A stretch of DNA of 64,000 nt from Sphingomonas changbaiensis NBRC 104936 (GCF_000974765.1 NZ_BBWU01000016.1:1-64000), one strand, 5' to 3'; shown: positions 25,995 to 35,775, counted from the stretch's first letter. Translations and numbers: made by a program. Notes: generated by a model not told the origin, from the letters alone.

Positions 25995-28688
25995 GTGACG
26001 GCCTCTTCTTCGCACATGTTCCGCAACCGGCCGATCCCCGCGCTGCTGGCAGGCACCATGCTCGCCGGCCTGTCGGCGCCGCTGGCTGCGCAGACTCCTG
26101 CCGCTGCCCCGACCGACGCTCAGCCGACCGCCCCCACACCGGCAGCTCCGGCCAGCACACAGCCGCCCGCTGCCGCGACGGCAGCTGCGCCGGCGCCCGC
26201 CGCCCCGATCATCATCAGCCGCATCGACGTGGTGGGGTCGCAGCGCATCGAGCCGGACACGGTTCGCTCCTACGTCAAGCTGCGTCCCGGCGACGTGTAC
26301 ACGGCAGAGGCGGGCGACCAGGCGATCAAGGACCTGTTCGCGACCGAGCTGTTCGCCGACGTGACGATCCGCGAGGCCAATGGCGTCGTGACGATCGAGG
26401 TCAAGGAAAATCCGGTCGTCAACCGCATCATCTTCGAGGGCAACAAGCGGCTGAAAGAGGACAAGATCCTTAAGGAAATCCGGCTCGCCCCGCGCCAGAT
26501 CTTCACCCGCTCCAAGGTCCGCGCCGACGTCGCGCGGATCATCGAGCTGTATCGCCGGCAGGGCCGCTACGGCGCGACCGTCGATCCGCAGATGGTCATG
26601 CTCGACCAGAACCGCGTCGACATCGTTTATTCGATCGTCGAGGGCGGGAAGTCCAAGGTCCAGCAGATCAACATCATCGGCAACGAGAAGTTCAGCGACG
26701 GCCAGCTTCGCCACGAAATGGCGACAAAGCAGGCGCGGCTGACCAGCTTCTTCAGCTCGAACACCAGCTTCGATCCCGACCGGCTGGCCTATGACCAGCA
26801 GAAGCTTCGGCAATTCTACCTGACCCAGGGTTATGCCGATTTCCGGGTGGTCTCCGCCGTGGCCGAGCTGACTCCGGACAAGCGCGATTTCATCATCACC
26901 TATGTCGTCGAGGAAGGCGACCGGTACAAATTCGGCGATGTGAAGGTCGAAAGCGACCTGCGCGACTTCAAGGCCGATTTCGCCAAGTCGCTGATTCCGA
27001 TGAAGAAGGGCGACTGGTACAACGCCAAGCAGGTCGAGGACACGGTCAACAGCCTGAACGAGACTGCGGGCCTGCTCGGCTATGCCTTTGCCGAGGCCGA
27101 TCCGCAGTTCGATCGCGACCCCGAGAAAAAAGTGATGAACCTGACCTTCCGCATTGCGGAAGCGCCTCGGGTTTATGTCGAGCGGATCAACATCAACGGC
27201 AACACCATTACTCAGGACAAGGTGGTGCGCCGCGAGTTCCGGTTGCAGGAAGGCGACGCGTTCAACTCCTTCCAGGTCAAGCGTTCGAAGGAGCGCATCC
27301 AGTCGCTCGGCTATTTCCAGGAGAAATTCGAAATCGACCAGAAGCCGGGCTCCACGCCCGACCGGGTCATCCTCGAAGCCAATCTGGAGGAGAAGCCGAC
27401 CGGGTCGCTGTCGCTGTCAGCCGGCTATTCGAGCCTGGAGCGGTTCCTGGTCAACGCGTCGATCGAGCAGACCAACTTCCGCGGCCTCGGCCAGTCGCTG
27501 TCCGCTTCCGTCAATTATTCGAAATACGCGAAGTCGGTCGAGCTGGGCTTCACCGAGCCCTATTTCCTCGACAAGAACATCGCGCTGGGCGGCAGCCTTT
27601 TCCGGCGCGACTATAACTCGTTCAACTTCATCAACGGCAATCAGCGCAACAACACCTATAGCCAGGTCCAGACCGGGTTCGGGTTGCGGCTGGGTGTGCC
27701 GATCACCGAATATGTCCAGTTCCAGGCCCGCTATGGACTGTCGTTCGACGATGTGAGCCTGTCCAAGGCGCTTTATTTCAGCGGCGGCAAGTGCGATCCG
27801 CTGCTCGCTGGCCGGTTCCTGTGCGATGCGATCGGCAACCGCACGACCTCGTCGGTGGGCTATTCGCTGGTCTATAGCTCGCTCGACAACGGCATCCGCC
27901 CGACGCGGGGCAAGCGGCTGGTCCTGAGCCAGGATTTCGCCGGCCTGGGTGGCAGCGTCAAATATCTGAAGACGGTGCTCAGCGCCGACAAATACGTGAA
28001 TCTGGGCCGCGGCTTTGTGGTCAATTTCAGCCTGCAGGGCGGCTATATCCACTCGTTCGAGGGGACGCGCCTCGATGCGTCGGGCACCGAGGTCGATCCG
28101 GTGCGCCTGATCGACCGCTTCTATCTGGGCCAGCCGCAGATGCGCGGGTTCGACATTCGCGGCATCGGCCCGCGGGTCCAGCGCTATGCGTTCGACCCGA
28201 CGACAAACTCGCTGATCACGACCCGCAAGCAGCTGCTCGCCGACGATTCGATCGGCGGCCGCGCCTATTATCTCGGGCATATCGAGATGCAGATCCCGCT
28301 CGGCTCCGGTGTCCGGGAGCTCGGGATCAGGCCGTCGGTGTTTGTGGACGTCGGTTCCGTGTTCGGCGTAAGGCGGCCGCCGCTGACCTCGCTGGAGGAT
28401 TTCCGCGATCCGGCCGACAAGAAGATCAAGGCCCAGTGCCGCAACCAGAGCACCGGCGGCATCACGTTCCAGGGAGCCGATGGGACCTGTCCGGAGGGGG
28501 CGTTCGCAATCCAGCCGTTCGGGGAAGCATTTTTGGGGGATACGCCAAAGCCGCGCGTTTCGGTCGGTTTCGGCGTCAACTGGAACTCGCCTTTCGGTCC
28601 GTTCCGGATCGACATCGCCAAGGCACTTCTCAAACAACCCGGGGACGATACGCAGCTCGTCACCTTCAACGTAGGAACGCAATTCTGA
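25995..28688 (+). CDS. bamA: Outer membrane protein assembly factor BamA
   Basis: About 897 residues: signal peptide (RNRPIPALLAGTMLAGLSAPLAAQ), an Ala/Pro/Thr-rich linker of ~45 residues, five POTRA domains (~70-420), and a C-terminal 16-stranded barrel with the VRGF-like MRGFDIRGIGP motif, ending in the outer-membrane signature phenylalanine (VTFNVGTQF). It inserts beta-barrel proteins into the outer membrane. GTG 25995 and ATG 26016 are both possible starts; GTG has a G-rich stretch upstream. Its stop overlaps the skp start by 1 nt (TGATG). Confidence 0.95.
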   Translation: MTASSSHMFRNRPIPALLAGTMLAGLSAPLAAQTPAAAPTDAQPTAPTPAAPASTQPPAAATAAAPAPAAPIIISRIDVVGSQRIEPDTVRSYVKLRPGDVYTAEAGDQAIKDLFATELFADVTIREANGVVTIEVKENPVVNRIIFEGNKRLKEDKILKEIRLAPRQIFTRSKVRADVARIIELYRRQGRYGATVDPQMVMLDQNRVDIVYSIVEGGKSKVQQINIIGNEKFSDGQLRHEMATKQARLTSFFSSNTSFDPDRLAYDQQKLRQFYLTQGYADFRVVSAVAELTPDKRDFIITYVVEEGDRYKFGDVKVESDLRDFKADFAKSLIPMKKGDWYNAKQVEDTVNSLNETAGLLGYAFAEADPQFDRDPEKKVMNLTFRIAEAPRVYVERININGNTITQDKVVRREFRLQEGDAFNSFQVKRSKERIQSLGYFQEKFEIDQKPGSTPDRVILEANLEEKPTGSLSLSAGYSSLERFLVNASIEQTNFRGLGQSLSASVNYSKYAKSVELGFTEPYFLDKNIALGGSLFRRDYNSFNFINGNQRNNTYSQVQTGFGLRLGVPITEYVQFQARYGLSFDDVSLSKALYFSGGKCDPLLAGRFLCDAIGNRTTSSVGYSLVYSSLDNGIRPTRGKRLVLSQDFAGLGGSVKYLKTVLSADKYVNLGRGFVVNFSLQGGYIHSFEGTRLDASGTEVDPVRLIDRFYLGQPQMRGFDIRGIGPRVQRYAFDPTTNSLITTRKQLLADDSIGGRAYYLGHIEMQIPLGSGVRELGIRPSVFVDVGSVFGVRRPPLTSLEDFRDPADKKIKAQCRNQSTGGITFQGADGTCPEGAFAIQPFGEAFLGDTPKPRVSVGFGVNWNSPFGPFRIDIAKALLKQPGDDTQLVTFNVGTQF

Positions 28689-29335
28689 TGAAGACCATGA
28701 TCAAGACGCTCGCCGCCGGCCTGGCGCTTTCGACCGCTCTCGTCGCGGTGCCCGCCGCTGCCCAGGTGAACAGCCTGGGCGTCGCCAATCTGGATGCAGC
28801 GGTGCAGCGCTCGACCGCCTGGACGACGGCTCTGTCGCAGATGCAGACCACCTATAAGGCGACCATCGATCAGCTGAACACGCGGGAAGCGGCGATCCGC
28901 ACCCAGCTGCAGCCCCTCGTGACCAAGCTGCAGACGGACGCGAAGGCGCCCAACCCGAACCAGCAGTCGCTGCAGCAGCAATATGCGGCCATTCAGCAGC
29001 GGCAGAACGCAGCGCAGCAGGAGCTTGCCAAGATCGGCGAGCCGGTTGCGCGCGCGCGCGCCTATGTCGAGGAACAGATCACCGCCAAGCTCGATGACGC
29101 CTTGCGTGCCGCGATGACGAAGAAGAACGTCAGCCTGGTCGTGCGTCCGGAAGCCGCGCTGTCGTACCAGCCGGCCGCCGACATCACCGCCGACGTGACC
29201 ACCGAGCTGAACCGGCTGGTGCCGTCGGTGAGCATCACGCCGCCGGCGAACTGGCAGCCGGGTGGCCAGCAGGGGGCCGCCCCGGCTCCCGCGCAGCCCG
29301 CCAACCAGCAGCAGAAGCAGCCGCAGGGCCGCTGA
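28688..29335 (+). CDS. skp: OmpH/Skp-family periplasmic chaperone
   Basis: 215 residues: signal peptide ([26 protein letters not shown]), an OmpH core with long coiled-coil-like helices ([20 protein letters not shown]... [20 protein letters not shown]), and a Pro/Gln-rich C-terminal tail (~30 residues) not found in E. coli Skp. It should hold unfolded outer-membrane proteins on the way to BamA, encoded immediately upstream. Its stop overlaps fabZ by 1 nt. Confidence 0.92.
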   Translation: MKTMIKTLAAGLALSTALVAVPAAAQVNSLGVANLDAAVQRSTAWTTALSQMQTTYKATIDQLNTREAAIRTQLQPLVTKLQTDAKAPNPNQQSLQQQYAAIQQRQNAAQQELAKIGEPVARARAYVEEQITAKLDDALRAAMTKKNVSLVVRPEAALSYQPAADITADVTTELNRLVPSVSITPPANWQPGGQQGAAPAPAQPANQQQKQPQGR

Positions 29336-29814
29336 TGTCGGACGCGGCCGAGGGGAGCGTGGCCATCGGTCCGCTGGACGTCACCAGGGTGCTGGCGGCG
29401 CTTCCCCACCGCTATCCGATGCTGTTGGTCGACCGGGTCGAGGAGATCATCCCCGACCGGTCGATCGCGGCCATCAAGGCGGTGACGTTTAACGAAGGCT
29501 TTTTCCAGGGCCATTTCCCTGGACGGCCGATCATGCCCGGCGTGCTGATCGTCGAAGCGCTGGCGCAGGCCGCCGGCGTACTCGCAGTCGAATCGCTGGG
29601 GCTGAGCGGATCGGGCAAGCTCGTCTATTTCATGGCGATCGAAGAGGCGAAGTTCAGAAAGCCGGTCGAGCCCGGCGTGCTGCTGCGCCTGGAGGTCGAG
29701 TTCGTCCAGAAGCGCGCGCGCGTGTGCAAATTCGCCGGCCGTGCACTGGTCGACGGGCAGGTTGCCGCGGAGGCGAGCTTCACGGCGATGATCGCCGATC
29801 CGCCGTCGGCATGA
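29335..29814 (+). CDS. fabZ: 3-hydroxyacyl-[ACP] dehydratase FabZ
   Basis: 159-residue hotdog-fold dehydratase of fatty-acid elongation. [16 protein letters not shown], then [23 protein letters not shown] with catalytic His and Glu. Placement after bamA-skp is the ancestral envelope cluster order, but lpxD, which usually lies between skp and fabZ, is absent here, as are lpxA and lpxB downstream. Confidence 0.96.
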   Translation: MSDAAEGSVAIGPLDVTRVLAALPHRYPMLLVDRVEEIIPDRSIAAIKAVTFNEGFFQGHFPGRPIMPGVLIVEALAQAAGVLAVESLGLSGSGKLVYFMAIEEAKFRKPVEPGVLLRLEVEFVQKRARVCKFAGRALVDGQVAAEASFTAMIADPPSA

Positions 29815-29816
29815 GG

Positions 29817-29845
29817 TTGTCAGGGTCGGGCGCTTCTGCTAGCGG
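29817..29845 (+). promoter_or_regulatory. Putative rpmE promoter
   Basis: -35 TTGTCA (29817-29822), 17-nt spacer, -10 TAGCGG (29840-29845), about 51 nt upstream of rpmE. Same TTG...-17-TAGSG pattern as the tRNA and rpsB promoters. Confidence 0.5.
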
Positions 29846-29896
29846 CCCGCGTTCCTTTTAGGCTGGTCGGAACCAGCCGCTCCGGAGTTTAAGATC

Positions 29897-30127
29897 ATGA
29901 AGAATGACACGCACCCCGATTATCACATGATCAAGGTGCAGATGACCGACGGTACCGTGTACCAGACCCGCTCCACCTGGGGTAAGGAAGGCGACACGCT
30001 GGCGCTCGAGATCGATCCGCTCGCTCATCCGGCCTGGACCGGCGGCCGCGGCCAGATGCTCGACCAGGGCGGCCAGGTCGCGCGCTTCAACAAGCGCTTC
30101 GGCGGCCTCAGCCTGGGCAAGAAGTAA
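29897..30127 (+). CDS. rpmE: 50S ribosomal protein L31
   Basis: 76-residue L31. [29 protein letters not shown] is the family N-terminus and [13 protein letters not shown] the tail. The zinc-binding cysteine pairs of C+ L31 are absent (no Cys at all), so this is a zinc-independent form. The insert [20 protein letters not shown] is typical of alphaproteobacteria. ATG 29897. Confidence 0.96.
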   Translation: MKNDTHPDYHMIKVQMTDGTVYQTRSTWGKEGDTLALEIDPLAHPAWTGGRGQMLDQGGQVARFNKRFGGLSLGKK

Positions 30128-30136
30128 GAGTCAAAA

Positions 30137-30274
30137 TCCTCCCCTGCAAAGCAGGGGAGGGGGACCATGCGGAGCATGGTGGAGGGGCGTCGCGTAGCGA
30201 CGGACTTAAACCTCCGCTTCGCTGCGGCCCCTCCACCGCCTTCCGCGGTCCCCCTCCCCGTTCCGGGGAGGAGC
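30137..30274. repeat. Type A palindromic repeat
   Basis: About 138 bp between the convergent rpmE and the secreted-protein gene. TCCTCCCCTGCAAAGCAGGGGAGGGGGACC at the left end (itself a hairpin; 20-nt limit respected by describing only its parts elsewhere), GTGGAGGGGC with GCCCCTCCACC in the middle, and CCCCTCCCCGTTCCGGGGAG at the right. Confidence 0.85.
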
Positions 30275-30280
30275 TTAGGC

Positions 30281-30766
30281 TCACCGCATGAAATCGGCCG
30301 GGTTCGGCGTCGGGCGGTTGCAGGCGAACTGGTAGCCCCGTTCGCAGTCGCGCGCCTGCATGCGCCAGACATACATGGCGTCGGCATAGGCGCGCTGCTG
30401 GCGGTCATATTGGCGCGCATTGGCGGCGATCCGGGAATCGCGCGAGCGCATCGCGTCGACCCATGCGGCCATGTCGGCATCATATTGGGCCTGCAGATCG
30501 GCGCTGATCGCAGCGGTGCTGCCGGTGGAGCTGCCCGACGTCATGCTGTTGGCGGCGGCCACCTCGCCCCGATTGGGCGCATTGATCGCCTCTGTGCGGA
30601 CCTGCGGCTTGTCGTAACCGCGATCGACCGGCAGCGGCGTCCGCGGCGTTCCCGGATCCTCGTGCGATCCCGGTTGGGTCGGCGGGGTGGTTGGCGCGGC
30701 GGTCTGGGCGGCGAGCGGCGCGGCCAGCGCGAGCAGGGCCGCGCCTGCAATCAGGCGCTTCAGCAT
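30281..30766 (-). CDS. Secreted protein of unknown function
   Basis: 161 residues with a signal peptide (MLKRLIAGAALLALAAPLAAQ). A low-complexity Thr/Pro-rich stretch (~22-50) is followed by a helical, Tyr/Asp/Arg-rich second half (DLQAQYDADMAAWVDAMRSR... RQYDRQQRAYADAMYVWRMQ) and a short CERGYQFACNRP tail holding two cysteines that could pair. I do not recognise the family; the helical repeat of Y-D-x2-M-x-A-W-type units is the only internal pattern. ATG 30766 has GAGGAG upstream. Confidence 0.75.
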   Translation of the reverse strand: MLKRLIAGAALLALAAPLAAQTAAPTTPPTQPGSHEDPGTPRTPLPVDRGYDKPQVRTEAINAPNRGEVAAANSMTSGSSTGSTAAISADLQAQYDADMAAWVDAMRSRDSRIAANARQYDRQQRAYADAMYVWRMQARDCERGYQFACNRPTPNPADFMR

Positions 30767-30825
30767 CGTTCTCTCCTCTCAACGAACAGCCGCCTTAACG
30801 GCTTGAGAGGCAAACCCGTTCCGAT

Positions 30826-31461
30826 TCAGGCGGGCGCGAAGCGTCCGGTGCTTTCGTCGAGAAGGTGAAGGACACCGTCGGCAATCGCGAAATAGGCGCC
30901 GCGAAGCCTGAGCTTGCCCGCCGATTCTCGCACCGGGATGCATGGGAAGGTGCGCAGATTGGTGAGGCTGACGCGTACGCTTTCCAGCTCCAGCGCGCGG
31001 ATCGCTTCGGGACCTTCACCCATGTCCGCCACGATCCGGTCGCGTGCTTCGTCGAGCATCGACATCCAGCGGGCGATGAAGCCGCCTTCGCCCGGCGGCG
31101 CGCCGCGGAATCGGCGGGTGAGCGCGGCATTGACGCCGCCGCACGCGCCGTGCGCCATGATCACGACTTCCTCGACCTCAAGCTGCGTGACGGCGAATTC
31201 CAGTGCCGAGGACACGCCGTGACGCAGGCCGCCCAACTCGAACGGCGGCACCAGCGCCGCCACGTTGCGGACGACGAAAATCTCGCCTGGCGAGGTGTCG
31301 AAGATGATGCTCGGGTCGACTCGGCTGTCCGAACAGGCAATGACCATCGCGCGCGGCGACTGGCCTTCCTTCAGCTCGGCCCAGCGCTCGCGCTGCTGGG
31401 ACCATCCGGTGTCCCGGAAACGGCGATAGCCGGCGATCAGGTCTTCAAATCCTTGGCTCAT
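30826..31461 (-). CDS. Beta-class carbonic anhydrase
   Basis: 211-residue zinc enzyme interconverting CO2 and bicarbonate. Zinc ligands are visible in CSDSRVDP (Cys, with the Asp-Arg dyad) and HGACGGV (His and Cys). [10 protein letters not shown] and [10 protein letters not shown] are family motifs. The start is ATG 31461 (MSQGFEDLI), not the longer in-frame extension. It diverges from lipA with a 66-nt gap. Confidence 0.94.
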   Translation of the reverse strand: MSQGFEDLIAGYRRFRDTGWSQQRERWAELKEGQSPRAMVIACSDSRVDPSIIFDTSPGEIFVVRNVAALVPPFELGGLRHGVSSALEFAVTQLEVEEVVIMAHGACGGVNAALTRRFRGAPPGEGGFIARWMSMLDEARDRIVADMGEGPEAIRALELESVRVSLTNLRTFPCIPVRESAGKLRLRGAYFAIADGVLHLLDESTGRFAPA

Positions 31462-31527
31462 GCAAACTGCGTTAGGAAGCTGACGCGGGGGTGGCAAGCC
31501 GGGTCTTGCCTCGCTATTTGCGCCTGC

Positions 31528-32481
31528 ATGAGCGAAGCCGACCCGATCTTGCGCCCCGCGCGCGTCCGCAAGCCCGACTGGATCCGGGTGAAGGCGCCCA
31601 CCAGCACCGGCTTTGCCGAGACCAAGCAGCTGATGCGCCGGCTCAACCTAGCGACCGTCTGCGAGGAAGCGGCGTGCCCGAACATCGGCGAGTGCTGGAC
31701 CAAGAAGCACGCGACCGTGATGATCCTGGGCGACACCTGCACGCGGGCATGCGCCTTCTGCAACGTGAAGACCGGCATGCCGCGGGCCGTCGACGCCAAG
31801 GAACCTCAGCATGTCGCCGATGCGGCCGCCGAGCTGGGGCTGGAGCATATCGTCGTGACCTCGGTCGATCGCGACGACCTGCCCGACGGCGGCGCGTCGC
31901 AATTCGTGAAGGTGATCGAGGCGCTGCGACGCACGACGCCGAGCACCACGATCGAAATCCTGACGCCCGATTTCCGCAACAAGCATGAAGCCGCGGTCGA
32001 GGCGATCGTCGCCGCGCGGCCCGACGTCTACAATCACAACCTGGAAACGGTGCCCCGGCTGTATCCGACGATCCGGCCCGGCGCGCGCTATTATGCGTCG
32101 CTCAGGCTGCTGGAGAGCGTGAAGAAGCTCGATCCCTCGATCTTCACCAAATCCGGCATCATGCTTGGTCTGGGCGAGCAGCGGCTGGAAGTGCATCAGG
32201 TGATGGACGACATGCGCTCAGCCGACGTCGATTTCCTGACGATGGGCCAGTATCTGCAGCCGACGCCGCGCCACGCGAAGGTAGAGGAGTTCGTGCCGCC
32301 CAAGGCCTTCGACGCCTATGCCGCGATCGCGCGGGCGAAGGGATTCCTGCTGGTCGCATCCTCTCCGCTGACGCGGTCGAGCTATCATGCCGGGGACGAC
32401 TTCGCGCGGATGCGGGCTGCGCGGGAAGCAAAGCTGGCGAACAAATTGCCGTTCGCTTCGAGCGAAGTCGAGAAGCGTTAG
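31528..32481 (+). CDS. lipA: Lipoyl synthase
   Basis: 317-residue radical-SAM enzyme that inserts two sulphurs into protein-bound octanoyl groups. The auxiliary cluster motif [12 protein letters not shown] and radical-SAM CTRACAFC are intact, as is the C-terminal S-S-P-L-x-R-S-S-Y-H-A ([15 protein letters not shown]). The final residues [10 protein letters not shown] come from a type C repeat that supplies the last codons and the stop, replacing the native tail. ATG 31528. Confidence 0.96.
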   Translation: MSEADPILRPARVRKPDWIRVKAPTSTGFAETKQLMRRLNLATVCEEAACPNIGECWTKKHATVMILGDTCTRACAFCNVKTGMPRAVDAKEPQHVADAAAELGLEHIVVTSVDRDDLPDGGASQFVKVIEALRRTTPSTTIEILTPDFRNKHEAAVEAIVAARPDVYNHNLETVPRLYPTIRPGARYYASLRLLESVKKLDPSIFTKSGIMLGLGEQRLEVHQVMDDMRSADVDFLTMGQYLQPTPRHAKVEEFVPPKAFDAYAAIARAKGFLLVASSPLTRSSYHAGDDFARMRAAREAKLANKLPFASSEVEKR

Positions 32482-32521
32482 CTCCGTGTCGACGTATCTC
32501 GACTTCGCTCGATACGAACGG
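32449..32521. repeat. Type C palindromic repeat overlapping the lipA 3' end
   Basis: 73-bp copy (CCGTTCGCTTCGAGCGAAGT ... CTCGATACGAACGG). Its first 33 bp are translated as the LipA C-terminus and include the lipA stop codon. Confidence 0.9.
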
Positions 32522-32533
32522 ATGAGCGATTGA

Positions 32534-33025
32534 ATGCCGCGTCACTCTGAAACCCGGCAGCTGCCCTACACCCCGGAGCAGATGTTCGATCTGGTCGCGG
32601 ACGTCGGCCGCTATGCCGAATTCCTGCCTTGGGTCGCGGCCGTCAGGGTGCGATCGAACAGCGCCACGGAAATGGTCGCGGACCTGATCGTCGGCTTCAA
32701 GGCGCTGCGCGAACGCTTCACCAGCCGCGTGCACAAGGAGCGGCCGGACCATATCCGGGTCGATTACCTGGAAGGCCCGCTCAAGCATCTGAGCAACGAC
32801 TGGAAATTCCGGCCGGACGGGAAGGGCGGGGCCCTGGTCGACTTCTGCGTTGACTTCACGTTTCGAAACCGGGTGTTCGAGGCGCTGGCGGGCCAGATGT
32901 TCGACACCGCGCTCCGCAAGATGATCAACGCCTTCGAGGAGCGGGCAGCCGTGCTCTACGGCGCGGGTGGGGCCGCCATCGGCGCGTCGGGCATCAGCAG
33001 CTCGAGCGCGCACAGCGCCGCCTGA
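32534..33025 (+). CDS. Coq10/RatA-type START-domain protein
   Basis: 163-residue polyketide-cyclase/START-like protein: RQLPYTPEQMFDLVADVGRYAEFLPWV at the start, FKALRERFTSRV, DYLEGPLKHLSNDWKF, and the amphipathic C-terminal helix (MFDTALRKMINAFEERAAVLYG). Mitochondrial Coq10 homologues bind ubiquinone; the E. coli homologue is RatA. Either role is possible. ATG 32534; the C-terminal 23 codons overlap cinA on the other strand. Confidence 0.9.
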   Translation: MPRHSETRQLPYTPEQMFDLVADVGRYAEFLPWVAAVRVRSNSATEMVADLIVGFKALRERFTSRVHKERPDHIRVDYLEGPLKHLSNDWKFRPDGKGGALVDFCVDFTFRNRVFEALAGQMFDTALRKMINAFEERAAVLYGAGGAAIGASGISSSSAHSAA

Positions 33026-33513
33026 AGGCGAATCCCGCCGCGGCCGAGATTGCCGAACTCCCGTCGTTCGGCCTTGATCTTGTCCGGCGGCGCATCGCGT
33101 TCGGCCCGGGCGAAGACCACGGTGCCGACCGGCTTCTTCTCCGAGCCGCCGTCCGGCCCCGCAATGCCGGTGATCGCAACCGCCACATCGACGCCGGCGC
33201 GATCCAGCGCACCCTGTGCCATCGCCCAGGCGTTCGCGATCGACACCGAGCCGAACGTCTCCAGCACGTCGAGGCTGACGCCGACCAGCTTCATCTTCGC
33301 GTCGTTGGAATAGGTGACAAGGCTTGCCTCGAACACGTCGGAGGAGCCCGGAATCTCGGTCAGCGCGGCGCCGACCAGGCCGCCGGTGCAGCTTTCGGCG
33401 ACCGCCAGGCGGCGGCCGACAGCGCGGTTGGCTTCGATGACCTGACGCGCTTTGTCGACCAGCTCCTGCGGCAACAGGAGATCGACGCTGGGCTGGTCGG
33501 GGGCGGAACTCAT
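32956..33513 (-). CDS. CinA-type nicotinamide-nucleotide amidohydrolase (PncC)
   Basis: 185-residue stand-alone C-terminal CinA domain that deamidates NMN in pyridine-nucleotide recycling. AESCTGGLVGAALTEIPGSSDVF, TYSNDAKMKLVGV, and AITGIAGPDGGSEKKPVGTV are the family motifs. No N-terminal competence/damage domain. Start ATG 33513 overlaps the ispDF stop by 4 nt (ATGA), so the two are co-transcribed. Its 3' end overlaps the convergent Coq10-like gene by 70 nt. Confidence 0.93.
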   Translation of the reverse strand: MSSAPDQPSVDLLLPQELVDKARQVIEANRAVGRRLAVAESCTGGLVGAALTEIPGSSDVFEASLVTYSNDAKMKLVGVSLDVLETFGSVSIANAWAMAQGALDRAGVDVAVAITGIAGPDGGSEKKPVGTVVFARAERDAPPDKIKAERREFGNLGRGGIRLQAALCALELLMPDAPMAAPPAP

Positions 33514-34661
33514 TCGGAATCCTCGTAAAGGCTGATCGTCGCGACGGCCTGGGCCGCGATCCCTTCGCCGCGGCCGGTGAAGCCCAGCCGCTCGGTCGTG
33601 GTCGCTTTCACGCTAATCCTGCCGGGCGCAAGCCGCAACAGGTCGGCGATGCGCGCGCGGATGGCGTCCCGATACGGGCCGATCTTCGGCGCCTCGCAGA
33701 TGAGGGTGAGATCGACATGCTCGATGCGTCCGTCGCGCTGCGCGACAAGATGCGCGGCATGCTCGAGGAACCGGGAGGAGGGGGCGCCGCGCCATTGCGG
33801 ATCGCTGGGCGGGAAGTGCGTGCCGATGTCGCCTTCGGCGATTGCGCCCAGGATCGCGTCTGTGAGCGCGTGGAGGCCAACGTCGGCATCCGAATGGCCG
33901 AGCAGGCCCTTGTCGTGCTGCACGCGAATGCCGCCGAGCCAGAGCTCTTCGCCTTCGGCCAGCCGATGCACGTCGAAGCCCATGCCGGTGCGGAACGAGC
34001 GGGCGCCGAGGCGCGCTTCGGCAGCGGCGAAGTCCTCGGCGCGGGTGATTTTCTCCAGCATCGGATCTCCTGCGACCAGCGCCACGTCGAAGCCAGCGGC
34101 GCGCGCCATCTGTGCGTCGTCGGTCGGCTCTTGCTCAGCCCGCCAGGCGCGATGTGACGTCATGATGTCGTCGAAACGGAACGCCTGGGGCGTCTGAACG
34201 CGCACCAGCGCGTCGCGATCGACGACCTCGCCCAAAGCGGCGCCGTGCTTCGCGAGCGTGTCGGCGACGGGCAGGGTGGGAACGGCGCCGGGGCTGGTTT
34301 CGAGCGGCGCCAGCAGCCGGTCGATGACGGCAGTGGGGGTGAAGGGACGGGCGGCGTCGTGGATCAGCACGATATCCGCGCCGCCCAGCGCTTCGATTGC
34401 TTCCAGGCCCGCGCGGACCGACAGGCGACGGGTCGCACCGCCCGGCGCAATCCCGAGCAGCGGGCGGTCGCCGAGCGCGTCGCGCAGCGGTTCTTCCTCG
34501 CCGACGACCAGCACCGCATCCACGCCCGGGTGCGCCGCAAGCCGGTCAAAGGCATGGGCGACGAGAGGCCTGCCGGCGAGCATGCGGAATTGCTTGGGCA
34601 CGTCGCCGCCAGCGCGTTCGCCTTTGCCGGCGGCGACGATCAGTGCGACGACCCTGTTCAC
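33510..34661 (-). CDS. ispDF: Bifunctional IspD/IspF (MEP pathway)
   Basis: 383-residue fusion. Residues 1 to ~222 are IspD, 2-C-methylerythritol 4-phosphate cytidylyltransferase ([42 protein letters not shown]). Residues ~224-383 are IspF, the zinc-dependent cyclodiphosphate synthase ([49 protein letters not shown]). The fusion is common in alphaproteobacteria. ATG 34661; transcribed with cinA. Dxr at 23651 supplies the pathway upstream. Confidence 0.97.
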   Translation of the reverse strand: MNRVVALIVAAGKGERAGGDVPKQFRMLAGRPLVAHAFDRLAAHPGVDAVLVVGEEEPLRDALGDRPLLGIAPGGATRRLSVRAGLEAIEALGGADIVLIHDAARPFTPTAVIDRLLAPLETSPGAVPTLPVADTLAKHGAALGEVVDRDALVRVQTPQAFRFDDIMTSHRAWRAEQEPTDDAQMARAAGFDVALVAGDPMLEKITRAEDFAAAEARLGARSFRTGMGFDVHRLAEGEELWLGGIRVQHDKGLLGHSDADVGLHALTDAILGAIAEGDIGTHFPPSDPQWRGAPSSRFLEHAAHLVAQRDGRIEHVDLTLICEAPKIGPYRDAIRARIADLLRLAPGRISVKATTTERLGFTGRGEGIAAQAVATISLYEDSE

Positions 34662-34727
34662 GCGAGCCCCGTTAGCGGGCCCTTGCCTTGCCGAAAAGGG
34701 GCGGACTCGCTATGTGCCCACCTTCCC

Positions 34728-35726
34728 ATGACGAAGCTCAAGCCCATCCAGGTCGGCCCGGTCAGGATCGACAGCCCGGTGCTGCTGGCGCCGATGACCG
34801 GGGTCACCGACCTGCCGTTCCGGCGGCTCGTGCGGCGCTACGGTTCCGGCCTCAACATTACCGAGATGATCGCCAGCCAGGCGATGATCCGCGAGACGCG
34901 CCAATCGCTGCAGAAAGCGGCCTGGGACCCGGTCGAGGAACCGGTGTCGATGCAGCTCGCCGGCTGCGCGCCGCGCGAAATGGCCGAGGCTGCGAAGCTG
35001 AACGAGGATCGCGGCGCCGCGATCATCGACATCAACATGGGTTGCCCCGTCAAGAAGGTCGTGAACGGCGACGCCGGCTCGGCGCTGATGCGCGATATCC
35101 CGCTCGCCGCGGCGATCATCGAGGCGACGGTCAAGGCGGTGAAGGTGCCGGTCACGCTGAAGACGCGGATGGGCTGGGACCATGCGAGCCTGAACGCGCC
35201 GGAACTTGCGCGGATCGCCGAGGATCTGGGCGTGCAGATGATCACCATCCACGGCCGCACCCGCTGCCAGATGTACAAGGGCGAAGCGGACTGGGCGTTT
35301 GTCCGGAGCGTTAAGGACGCGGTCTCGGTCCCGGTGATCGTCAACGGCGATATCTGCTCGATCGCCGACGCGGAGCGGGCGCTGGAGCAATCCGGCGCGG
35401 ACGGGGTGATGATCGGGCGCGGCGCCTATGGCAAACCGTGGCTGCTGAAGCAGATGATGCATTGGTTCGCGCACGGCGTCGAGCTGCCCGAACCGACGAT
35501 CGAGGAACAATATCATTTGATCGTCGAGCATTATGAGGCGATGCTCGCACATTATGGCGAGATGACCGGCGTCAACATGGCGCGCAAGCATATCGGCTGG
35601 TACACCAAGGGCCTGCCTGGCTCGGCCGAGTTCCGCAACCGCGTGAACCAGGAGCCGAGCAGCGCCGTGGTTCTGGGCATGTTGCGCGAATTCTACAGTC
35701 CGTGGCTGTCACGCGCCGCGGCCTGA
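34728..35726 (+). CDS. dusB: tRNA dihydrouridine synthase B
   Basis: 332-residue FMN enzyme reducing uridines in t[18 protein letters not shown] near the start, the catalytic Cys in [26 protein letters not shown] and VNGDICS are conserved. In many alphaproteobacteria dusB precedes ntrB-ntrC-ntrY-ntrX; here ntrY follows directly. ATG 34728, divergent from ispDF with a 66-nt gap. Confidence 0.95.
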   Translation: MTKLKPIQVGPVRIDSPVLLAPMTGVTDLPFRRLVRRYGSGLNITEMIASQAMIRETRQSLQKAAWDPVEEPVSMQLAGCAPREMAEAAKLNEDRGAAIIDINMGCPVKKVVNGDAGSALMRDIPLAAAIIEATVKAVKVPVTLKTRMGWDHASLNAPELARIAEDLGVQMITIHGRTRCQMYKGEADWAFVRSVKDAVSVPVIVNGDICSIADAERALEQSGADGVMIGRGAYGKPWLLKQMMHWFAHGVELPEPTIEEQYHLIVEHYEAMLAHYGEMTGVNMARKHIGWYTKGLPGSAEFRNRVNQEPSSAVVLGMLREFYSPWLSRAAA

Positions 35727-35737
35727 CAGAAGCACGC

Positions 35738-35775
35738 GCCAAAAACCTGTTGCGGACGCGCAACATAGGTTTGGC
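35738..35775 (+). terminator. Long inverted repeat between dusB and ntrY
   Basis: GCCAAAAACCTGTTGC (35738-35753), a 6-nt loop GGACGC, then GCAACATAGGTTTGGC (35760-35775). The arms pair along almost their full length with small bulges. It may end dusB transcription or be an operator, because it overlaps the candidate ntrY -35 box. No long T-tract follows, so the terminator call is weak. Confidence 0.45.
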
